Of a stretch of DNA of 64,000 nucleotides, positions 54,914-64,000 are shown one piece after another. Position 1 is the stretch's first letter. Each line of letters begins with the position of its first letter. This DNA comes from Verticillium longisporum. Its lineage: Eukaryota; Ascomycota; Sordariomycetes; Glomerellales; Plectosphaerellaceae. Location of the stretch: the NCBI GenBank assembly GCA_019188255.1, contig JAETXT010000002.1, positions 7,123,011-7,187,010 on the forward strand, given 5' to 3'. The notes under the pieces are model-generated. The model worked only from the letters and a program-made list of their open reading frames with translations, was not told the origin of the DNA and did not search any database. Position numbers and translations under genes: made by a program.

Positions 54914-56545
54914 CTATCCCAGCAAATCTAACATCATGAGCGTGTCTTGTTGCATCCCTTCCCGTGAAGGTTCACCATCAAGAACAGGATCTGTCACAGC
55001 TGGGAAAAAATGGCCCAAGCCCTCCTGCTGCATGGCATGCATGTCAGCTGCCGATGGAGCCCAAGATATGGGAGATGGTGGTCTAGTTTCGGCGGACCAA
55101 AATCCGTCGGGTGCACTCGAGCAGGTGCTGTAATCCAAGAAAGACCACATGAGATCGCAGTCAGCCTGTCTCAAGGGCTCGGCAAGACTGGCAGGATTAT
55201 TCAGTCAAGCGTAGCGATGGGCTCGTTTTGACAATTTCTTGAGAGCGTGAACCTGTAAACCATCAGAAACGGGTCTTCGAGTTTATCAGACGTGAACCTA
55301 CCATTGACTGACAGCTCTCCCAGTATGGCGATAGGTCATCAAGAATCTCGCGGCTGATCGAAATGCAAGCGGCAAACTCTTCTCGGACTGTTTCTCGGGT
55401 AGAGAAGAGACCTATGGCGTGTATGGTGCTTGCCATTAATGTACAATACCCGTAGAAAGACCCGTGGGCGACGTGACCAGCTAGCTTCGCATCCCGGATT
55501 AAATGCGTCATCCTCTTGGCATATTCGTATCCGTTGTCCAAGGCGCGAGACAAGAAAGTGCTCGGGGGTTTCCCGTGGCTGGACCTCACCCGCTCACACA
55601 AAAGGAAGGGCTGACTTAATATGCAATGACTCAGCATGAAGAGGATATGTGAGAAGACAAGAGGTCCAGCCAGAGCAGCATCAATATCAGACTCGCTGCC
55701 AGTACAGTAAAGTGCGAGTGCTTCCTCGATGGGTTGCTCAAAGTACCCCTCGCAAGTAAGTAGTTCCGATGATATTGTGGCATAGTCCGAGCTTCCGTCC
55801 CACGGAGCTTGGCGAGGGCGGACACTCACATTCTGCATCATGCATTGTGTGCATCGGCCGAGGATAGATGTCATGGCCACAACAAGGGCTGGGTGGCCGG
55901 GATGCTGGCCAACCAGGAGCCTGTTCTGAGCGACATCCTCGAGCTTGTAGCCATTTGAAGAAAAGCCGGCTCCCCAGAGATGTTCTTCACATGGAAGGGA
56001 CAGGTGACAGCTCGCTTCAAGCACCGCTGGCGGTCTTGCTCTGGCACAAGACGCAAGTCTGTCCAGCATGTATACCGACTAGAATACTCGCCGTCTCTCC
56101 TCCTTCTCTGCGTTGCCGAGGGTTGTTTGGTTATCCATCATGAGGCGCAGGTCCTGAGCCATGCGGACGGCGAGCCCAATTTTCACCCAGGCCGAGTCAT
56201 GCCGATCATGACCAGCTAGCAGAGCGTCAGCCGAAGGGAATACAGGCTGTATTCGGAGACGTACCGGTAAAGTCATAGATGGACAACAACGTGATTGTCT
56301 ATACGGTGGCAAGATCTGCGTCTCCTCGCTCATGGAAGTAGAGATTGACAATTGCCTTCCACGCCATATTCGCGAAGAGTTTAGCCATTTGCTTAGTACG
56401 GCCCCTGAAGAATTGATCCTCCGAGAATCGTAGGGCGTGGGCAAGCACGGCGAGGAGCAGGTGATCAGGCCAACTGTCTCTATCAAGCTTTTCCTAGAAT
56501 TTGCTCTCATAAAAGAACGAATACAGCTAGTTATAGCGCTGCCAT
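54914..56545 (-). pseudogene. Decayed fungal-specific transcription factor (fungal_trans domain)
   Basis: Remnant of a Zn2Cys6-class regulator lacking its DNA-binding end. The middle homology region is easy to read: SWPDHLLLAVLAHALRFSED, DSAWVKIGLAVRMAQDLRLM, SVYMLDRLASCARARPPAV, GYCTLMASTIHAIGLF. Normal introns remain (56271-56223 and 55310-55256 approximately). In-frame stops interrupt it at 56527, 56494, 56299, 56079 and 55206. The 56299 stop sits where CAG is expected (ATV-stop-TIT) and the 56079 stop where family members have Trp (RRRVF-stop-SVY). Changes of the first four kinds are C-to-T at CpA on one strand, the RIP pattern. Upstream of 56545 the sequence dissolves into the AT-rich block, so the zinc cluster is lost. 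Confidence 0.8.
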
Positions 56546-57116
56546 CAATTCAATTAATTTAAATATCGGGAGTAGAATTAACTATTTAATATATTTCGGA
56601 TTATAGATTTAACTATTTAAATTAATTAATTAGATTTAATACGATTTAAATTAGTAAATAAAGTTATTACTAATTAAACGACTTACTAGAATAACTAACG
56701 TTTATAGTATTAAATACTTAAGCCCTCCTAGTATAATAGCGCTATTATAAAGCTAATTTCTAAGGTACTAGACCTCTTCTAGTATATCTAAAGCTATCGT
56801 AAGCCTCTATAACGTTAATATAAGCTTTATAAAGCTAAACGCCCTCTTATAATTAGTAGCTATTACTAGGATAATAAGGATATTAAGGGCTAGGCGGCTA
56901 ATTATAGGGAATACTTCCTCTTAACTTATCTATTAATTAATAGGGTCTTTAATATTAATAGTCTATATTAGGTCGAGGTAGAAGTATTAATCGAGTTTAG
57001 AGTCTATTAGAATTACCCTCTAGCGACGATTATATATCTAATTATTAAATAGTATTAAGTTAATAGCTTATTATAATATTTATATTTTATTAAAGCTTAT
57101 AGCTATTAATAGTATA
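56546..57116. repeat. AT-rich RIP-mutated DNA, left of the transposon
   Basis: Nearly all A/T with strong TA excess and very few CpA or TpG steps. Original content not recognisable. It ends in the TA at 57115-57116 that is the left target-site duplicate of the inserted transposon. Confidence 0.75.
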
Positions 57117-57166
57117 ACGTAATCCACAAGCGAGTGGTTCACCCATGCGAGTGGTTCACTTCACCC
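57117..57166 (+). repeat. Left terminal inverted repeat
   Basis: 50 bp matching the inverse of 58926-58975 with two mismatches. Contains two direct copies of GCGAGTGGTTCAC, candidate transposase-binding sites. Confidence 0.93.
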
Positions 57167-57223
57167 CGACCCGACAAACATTCCGAGGAAAACCTCAACC
57201 CAAACGCCGTAAATCAATTAAAA

Positions 57224-58877
57224 TCACTCCTCCTCGTCTTTTGCAGACGATGAGATAGCTACCTGACAAGTTCTCGCGTTGTGGCCGGTCTTCCCGCATA
57301 CGCTACAGCATCGTTTCTTCGGCTGGGACCACGACGCGGGACCCGGGTTCTGCAGCGTTTCCTCTTTTATCTGGATATCTACTTCCTTCTGAGCAATCTT
57401 GTCCTGTCCCTCGCCTACAGCCATGCTTCCTCCTTCCCGGAGACGTAGCTTTTGGCCCTCCGGCGTCGGCTTAGTGTAGCATTTTCCTCTCGAAGGATCA
57501 TAACCTCTGACTTCAAAAGAGCGATCTGGTGCATAACACCCCGCGTCCCCTTCGCAAGATAGTCAACAGCATCTAAAATTGACGTTGGGGAGCTTCCCTG
57601 GTGGCGTGAGATTCGCCCTTTGATGAAGTCAGTCTGGGAACCTGCCTCGAGCAGGTTAGTGGGCGTCTTAGAGACCCAAGAATCACGCTCCCCGTGGGAC
57701 GTCCCCGGAGGCGTCGTCGTCCTCAACCTCACATCCAGCTTTGACAGGACTGTTTCCGGGTTATGGGGGACAAGCCCCGCTCCTCGAAAGCCTCCCTGGA
57801 TGTTTTTTCTGTCATTGCTTGCTGAAATGCAGCCGAAAACGCCGGGAAGAAGTCCTCTTTGCTGATGTGCGTTGTACCCGCCCTCATCCTATCCTCGATT
57901 TGCCGACCGTATGCTTTCTTTAGTGGGCCAAAACACCCAACATCGAGAGGCTGGAGTAGATGTGACGAATGAGGAGGCATACAGAGTGTGATGATGTTGT
58001 TCTCCTTGCAGTAGAGTTCGAAGTCGACCGAGTGGTGACTTTCGTGGCCATCCAGGATCAGTAGGCGATAACCGCCCGAAGTACGGGACTTTGTATGCCT
58101 GTCAAAATGCCGAATCCATTCCAGACCAATATCATTCGTCGTCCAGCCGTTTGGAGATGTTGCGATTCTCCAGTCGCGAGAAATCGCGTCGTCCTGGTAC
58201 CAGCTCGAGAGGTGGTACTTGCCCGAAACCACGATGAACGGCGGGACGGAGAAACCCAACGCGCCAACGCCCTGGATCACCGTAACCCATTCCCGGTTGC
58301 CTGGCTGCCTCATCTTCACATTGGACCGTCTTTCCGAACTGGTCACGACCATTCCGTTGGCGATAACGCCCATCTGGAAGCCGGTCTCGTCAAAGTTGTA
58401 CATGTCAGCCTCTTGGATGCCGTACTTGGCGATCATGTTATGCACGAGGCGGAACCACGCGTTTATCGCGTCCGGATCTTCGCATTGGGCCCTCTTGTAG
58501 TCGTACTTGCGAAAGAAACGCGTCCGGAGCTCTGGTTGCCGTTTGACGAAGTTTGCGGCCCAGTTCTTCCCGACGCGTGGCGCGTCACGGTCGGCAAGCA
58601 GGCGATTCGCCATATCTCCGACCTCACCCAACCGGGGAGGGTAAGATCGCGCATCTAGGTCAAGGATATATTCGACAATAGTTTTCTCTTCTAGTACTGT
58701 TAATTTGGCAGAATTGGGCGGGCTTTCGCGTCGGGAGGGTTTGCCCTTCTGGCGTCGGAGGAGCGTCGTTAAGGGGACGGTGTAGATCCTCGCAGCACTC
58801 CGGGCGCTTAGGTTCGGGTCATTGTCCATAGCTTGGATAGCAAGGAATAATTGACCTTCTTTTGAAAGAGTCTCCAT
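57224..58877 (-). CDS. Pogo-family DDE transposase with C-terminal zinc knuckle
   Basis: Transposase of 551 residues once one base is restored at each of two runs (57775-57778 and 57450-57453). Start at 58877 (METLSKEGQLFLAI). Order: Psq-type HTH (~5-45, SARSAARIYTVPLTTLLRR), CENP-B-type HTH (~60-125), DDE_1 catalytic core with YNFDETGFQMG (Asp163), LLILDGHESHHS (Asp276) and LLQPLDVGCFGPLK (Asp312), 35 residues between the last two. A coiled coil follows (VMHQIALLKSEVMILREENA), then a basic patch and a CX2CX4HX4C zinc knuckle (CSVCGKTGHNARTC). All three catalytic Asp residues are present, and no RIP-type stop is seen. Activity is plausible but unproven. Confidence 0.9.
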
Positions 58878-58925
58878 CGCGGGCGGAGGTGGAATCTGTA
58901 GAATTCAGGTGTAGGTCGTGGGCCC

Positions 58926-58975
58926 GGGCGAAGTGAACCACTCGCTTGGGTGAACCACTCGCTTGTGGATTACGT
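58926..58975 (-). repeat. Right terminal inverted repeat
   Basis: Inverse partner of 57117-57166, again with two GCGAGTGGTTCAC-type copies, followed by the TA target duplicate. Confidence 0.93.
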
Positions 58976-61900
58976 TATCCTATTATAATAGTAATTAATT
59001 TTAATAATATTATTACTCCTAATAGATACGTAAACTAATATAAGATTCGTAAAGCTATATTAATTACTTTAATATTATCTATTATATTTCTAGCTATCAT
59101 ATTCCTAGTCTAAAATAGAAGATAATAGCTATTATATATAATAGAGATTCTATTAGCTTAATATAATATTAATTAAGCTTCTTCTATATATTTATAATAG
59201 AGAGATAGAAATATTATTATAAATCTTTAGAGAATACCTCGAGGCGATAAGAGGGTATTATAGAATATTCGCTCTATATATATATAAGGAGGGAATAGAT
59301 TAATAAGGGTATAAAGGAGCTTTATATATAAAATTAATAACTTCTTTAATAAATTATAGATATTCGGGGAGAGTCTCTAATATTAGAGAAATCATTAAAG
59401 AACGACTTCTATTATTCTATTTACTCTAAAATATACTCTATATTTAGAAGTATCTCCTAAAGCGCTCTATAACTTCTATTGTTAGCCTATCCCTATATAT
59501 ATATTATTTATTAATATAATAGCTTAAGAGCTTTATAGAGTTCTATAAGGAGGCGTTAATCTTTAAAGGTTAGAATATCGTCTTCTAATATATATTTATA
59601 AAGGTTAAATTTAGAGAGATTCTTTTAAAGGAAGCTTTAGATATCGCTATACTTCTTAAAGGCCCGATCGAGTATTAAAAACGTTAAATTTATTATTAAG
59701 GATAAGCTAGAGCTTAAAATTAGATTATTAATAGATTTAGAAATTATCGTTAATTTCTTAAGCTTCTTTAATAATAGTTTAGAAGTATTTATTATATTAT
59801 AATAAAGAATAAACCTATTTAATAATATTATAAAGCTTATTAATAAATCCCCTCTTCCTCTAATAATAAAGAGAGTTTTAAGAATCGCTTAATAGCTCTA
59901 GGGCTTATACTTCTTATTTAAAGACTTTATTATCCTCTCTATATAAGAAAGCCCTTTTAATAAGGTTTATATTAAACTAATATTAAGGGATTATTTAGGT
60001 CGGTAATTACTATAGGGGATTTACTAATATAGTAATTACTAGGGCTAGGATTTATAGCTTTTAAGAATATATAATTTATAGTATATATAATTAATAAATT
60101 AAATAAATATATCTAATTTATATAAATATTAGTAATTTAGAGAGATAGTATTAATAATAATTATAAATCTTATATTATTAATTCTATCTATTTAGAGCTC
60201 TTAAGTATAGCTAAAATAATAAATTAGAGTTTATATAAATAGTAAAGCTCTCTTAATATTAATTAATATTATATTTAATATAATATAGAATAACTAGAGC
60301 TAGAGAAGTTAAGATCGATCCTATAAATAGTAAATTTATTATATATAAGTTTATTAATTACGCTTTATAAGTAATTATAAGAGTACCGTTTACTTTAAGT
60401 ATTTTAAGACTCTTATAAGAGCTTAATAATAAGGAAATCCCCTATTATATACTCTATAGGAGTACTATTTATTTTAAGTATTTTAGGACTCCTATATTTA
60501 AGATTACTACCTAGACTATATTATTAGCTATTAATTCCAATAAATAAAGCTCTATAGAATAATTAATTAATTAATAGAGCTTTAATAAAATTAATAATAA
60601 TAAGCTCCTCGGATTATAATAATAGCTCTATAATAGAGCTAGAGAATATTAAAAAGATATAATAGGGGTTTAATAATATTCTAGAAGAATTTAATATATT
60701 ATATTTAATATAGAAGGTTAGGAAGGGTCTTAATATTAACTTTATCGTTAATAGAATAGAATTATAGTTCCCTAGATTACTAGATATAGTATCTATAGAT
60801 CTTAAGAGCGTTTAGATCTTTAAAATAATAAGTATATATAGGATTATAAAAGGAGTTTACTTCTTAGAAGTATTTATCGAAGACTTCTAGGGCTAGATTA
60901 AAGAGGACTTTAATTCTTATAATATAACGATTATTTAAGCGCTAAAGGTATATCTAATAGAATATAGGATCCCTCTTCTAGGAATAATAAATATTAAAAT
61001 ATTAAAGAGATTAATATTAATACTTTTATAGGAGGAAATACTTAATATAATAAAATCGATTATTATTAATTAGGATTTAATATTCTAAAGAATAAAGGAA
61101 TAGGGAGATTAATAGGATAATAAATAATAATCTATAAAGAATATTTAATTATCCTAAATCTAAAAACTATAAATAAAGAAGATATATCCCTAATAGCCCC
61201 TAGTTCTAGGGTTATTTAATTAATAGAATAAATAATCTAATTAATAAGAGATTATATTTTAATTAAGAAGAAATAAAACCCTATTTCTAAATAATATTTA
61301 AAACCTATTAACTTAGTATTATATTCTATTATTATATAAATTAGTAAATTTATTAATCGATAAAGCTATAATTAAATAATTTATATTCTTCTAGAATAAA
61401 GAGAATAATTACTTTAAGGAGATTTATAATATCTTTAATAATAAAATATATATCTTTATAAATATTTATAAATTATTATAAATCCGCTATATATAGTATT
61501 ATATATTCTTTTTAAATATACTTTTAAAGTATATATAAACTTTCTTCCTAGAATATATAAACTAGAATATAGGATTCTATTAAATATATTTAATAATTAA
61601 ATAACAATTCGATTTAGAGATTAATAGAATTTAATATTATATAAATTAGAGCTTTATAATATTTTATTCTATAATAATAGAGACTAATAATATAGGAAAG
61701 CTATAAATAGAAGTTCTCTAGATCCTTCTAGATAGGCTTTAATAGTATTAGAGAGTACTTAGCTCTATATTTAAAGAAGAGATTTATCTCTATATATACT
61801 TTAAAAGTAATTTAAAGCGTTTTAGAGCTAAAGATTATATTAATAAAGCTAGAGCGATCTTTTAATATATTATCTATATATAGCTTAAGGATATATTAAA

Positions 61901-62529
61901 GATAGAGGAGAATATTAGAATATTTAAATATTTCTATATTAATAGATATTATAGGAGCGGATATTATTAAGCTAATAGAAGGGGAGATTATAGAGAATAA
62001 TCGGTATATAGAATTAATAATTATTAGCTATTTAGAATTCGTAAATATTAAATATACTCTAAACTAGATTATAGATCGATAAAGTACTCTCCCGATAAGT
62101 AATAATACTTAAAAGAATAATAGAAATATATATAGGAAGTATATAGGGATTAGTTAAAGGGATACTATTAGTTTTTAATAGTAATAGAACTTATTAAGAG
62201 CTTAGAATTAGATAATCCTACTTCCGATAAACTAAGAATAGATAATATTTTTAAATTTAATTTTAAAAGCGAATTAATAAATATTTATATTATATACTTC
62301 CTAGTTAATAAATCGTTCTAATATAGAATTAAAGGGAATAATTTAAAAACTAAAATAATAGCTTTAATAGAATAGCTCTTTATTAAATATTAGGTTAATA
62401 GTATTTCTATATAATATAATATTATCTTTAATATAAATATAATATTAATTTCTATAATAGGAGCTTTATAAATAAAGGCCCTAATAGCTTTAATATTAAG
62501 CTTAATAATTAATAACTAGGGAATAGAGG

Positions 62530-63070
62530 CTAGAATAAGATTTAGAGTAGGAAATCCTATTTCTATAATAAAGGAGATTACTATTCTAATATTAATTAGG
62601 AGAATTATATTCTATATTATCCTAATAAATACCCTATTCCTACTTTATATTAAGGATATAAACGATCTCGGAATCTATTTAAATAATATATATAATAAGC
62701 TAATAAAGCGTATTAAGGAGATCTAGGAGGATATATTTATTTTTTATAAATAGGGCTATTTATAGTTCTTCTTAGATATAAAGATTTATATTAGTTCTAG
62801 GATTATATATATAATAGGGATAGAGAGTAATAGAATAGCGTTTCTAATAGAAGTTAAGCTCCGATATATTTATAAATAATTCGGTTACCTATCTATAGAC
62901 AAGCTATAGAACCTATTCTAGAGAATAGACTATAATATAAATCGGGATATTCTAGAGCTAATAAACTACTTCTATTATTATTATTATTAGATTAAAGGGA
63001 AATCTCTATAATACTTTAAGTTTATTTTAAGATTAAATATTAACTTTAATTAAGTTATAGGGAGTAGGGA
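62530..63070 (+). mobile_element. RIP-decayed Ty1/copia-like remnant
   Basis: On + strand, with many TAG/TAA replacing sense codons, the reading still shows a gag-type zinc-knuckle zone (about 62540-62620, Cys codons turned to Tyr) and a GAG-pre-integrase zone (about 62850-63060): FGYLSIDKL, DYNINRDILELIN and IKGKSL can be read. That order and wording fit copia elements. Boundaries are approximate; the upstream part probably extends left. Confidence 0.6.
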
Positions 63071-63079
63071 AATCTAATC

Positions 63080-64000
63080 TATTTATTCGTAATTATAGAA
63101 TACCTTAAAATAGTATTCTAGGTTCTAATTCTATCGTTCTATTTAGCTATCGGTCTATAAGTAGAAGGCTATTAAGAGTCGTCTCTTTATTCCTATTATT
63201 TTATATAAAGTCGTCTAAAACTTACTAGTAAATAGTAACCCTCTATCCGAGATTATACCTTTTAGGAGGCTATATCTCTTAAATACGTAGTCCTATAACG
63301 TAGTTACTAGATTAGCTATTATAAATCTATTACTAGTTAGTACGTATATAGTATACTTCGTAAAGCGGTCTACGATTACTAATATAGCGTCTTATTTACT
63401 AACTTTAGGGAGTCCTATAATAAAGTCTATAGATATTTCTTTAAAGGGACTATTAAATAGTAATAGGCTCCCTAATTAGCTATATAGTTTATAGTATTAG
63501 GGTTTTATCGTTTAATAAATAAGGTATATAGGGATATATTCCTTAATATCTTTAATTAAGTTATTCTAGAAATATATATTTTTAAGCTATATAATAGTTT
63601 TCCTAACTCCTTAGTACCCTACTATTAAGCTATTATAGGCTCGCTATAGGATTTCGTTTCTAAGGGCCTTATTCTATAGAATAAAGATCTTATTCTTAAA
63701 GGTTAATAGGCTATTTACTTCTATTTATTAATTAAATAGCCCTTATTCCTTCTTAGCTTTATAGAAAGTATTATTTTCCTAGGCTTCTAGGATAGCTTCT
63801 TTAATAGGTCTATTATCTAGCTACTAGTCTACTATAATAATAGCCCCGATAATATTAAGGAATCGTTTTAACTACGATAATAGGTAATATACCCTCGTTT
63901 ACTCCTATTCTTCCTAATTTAGCTTATAGTTAGGTCTCCTAGAGAGGCTATCCGCTAGGTTCCTATTACCTACTTAGTATTCGATAATAAAGTCGAACTC
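63080..64000 (-). mobile_element. RIP-decayed Ty3/gypsy-like remnant (pol)
   Basis: On - strand, from the window end leftwards: the RNase H tail (FDFIIEY, then ADSLSRRPNYK, ~63900-64000), the H2C2 zone (~63480-63640, GVRKT-like and IKDIKEYIPIY), the integrase core (~63300-63432, DFIIGLPKVSK, DAILVIVDRFTKY) and a STYRP-type block (~63090-63270). Stops at many expected Gln and Trp codons. The order RNase H then integrase is that of gypsy elements. The rest lies outside the window. Confidence 0.75.

Larger units (their letters stand above)
57117..58975. mobile_element. Fot1/pogo-type DNA transposon, unmutated
   Basis: 1859-bp element flanked by TA duplications (57115-57116, 58976-58977). Its ends are 50-bp inverted repeats beginning ACGTAATCCACAAGCG. 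It carries one transposase gene on -. Base composition is about balanced with normal CpA/TpG, in sharp contrast to the flanks on both sides, so it inserted after the host DNA was mutated, or has escaped RIP as a low-copy element. Confidence 0.93.
58976..64000. repeat. AT-rich RIP-mutated repeat block (continues past window)
   Basis: Five kilobases dominated by TA, TAT and TTAA words with CpA and TpG almost absent while some CpG persists, the product expected from RIP. No intact gene. Left half (to about 62 kb) is too altered to name; right part holds two recognisable retroelement remnants, listed separately. The block reaches the window end. Confidence 0.85.

Noticed and set aside
58976..62500. 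Mitochondrial or plasmid DNA, judged from AT content
   Set aside because: No organellar genes are present, the region is joined to nuclear gene DNA, and the loss of CpA/TpG with retroelement remnants is explained by RIP.

Overview
The window is nuclear DNA of a filamentous ascomycete (Pezizomycotina, probably Sordariomycetes). The evidence is short 46-173 bp GT-AG introns with CTNAY-type branch points, GC-rich coding DNA, fungal families (P5A ATPase SPF1, WHI5/NRM1-like repressor, OM14, MIA40, BOS1, GH3 and GH10 secreted hydrolases, fungal_trans factor), a Fot1/pogo-type transposon, and a terminal AT-rich block with the hallmarks of repeat-induced point mutation (RIP). No bacterial, organellar or viral gene set is seen.

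Layout. 1-22 kb is core gene space: the tail of an unknown protein, a CPA2 cation/proton antiporter, the ER P5A ATPase SPF1, mitochondrial malate dehydrogenase, an ASC-1/Rqt4-type zinc-finger protein, a WHI5/NRM1-like cell-cycle repressor, a polyQ glycine-zipper protein and a secreted GH3 beta-glucosidase. 22-37.5 kb holds a class V PLP enzyme (Egt2-like), a GPI-type aspartic protease, a Myb/SANT-like polyQ factor, OM14, MIA40, thiamin pyrophosphokinase, the Golgi SNARE BOS1 and a stand-alone SRA/YDG protein. 39-46.5 kb has the mitochondrial phosphate carrier, a GH10 xylanase, a two-finger C2H2 protein, a 100-residue Myb-like protein and a coiled-coil protein. 47-56.5 kb looks more accessory: a short-chain dehydrogenase, a secreted dienelactone hydrolase, a DEAD-box helicase, an acyl-CoA synthetase and a decayed fungal transcription factor. 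From about 56.53 kb to the end the DNA is extremely AT-rich with almost no CpA/TpG. It contains one unmutated pogo-type element (57117-58975) and mutated remnants of a copia-like (+) and a gypsy-like (-) retrotransposon.

Two cross-cutting points matter to any user. First, at least nine genes, including essential single-copy ones, can only be read by supplying one missing base at one or more sites, nearly all in or beside homopolymers (15 sites in all). This looks like systematic base loss in the assembly, not gene decay; the CDS spans below cross those sites. Second, several gene models depend on exons too small for ORF finders: BOS1 has an initiator exon that is only ATG, the OM14 start codon is split by an intron as A/TG, and the protease gains its GPI signal from a 100-bp last exon.

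Functionally, four neighbours serve mitochondria (MDH, OM14, MIA40, phosphate carrier), two act in the secretory pathway (SPF1, BOS1) and four are secreted or surface hydrolases (GH3, protease, GH10, DLH-like). No obvious biosynthetic cluster is present. No tRNA, rRNA, CRISPR or riboswitch was recognised.
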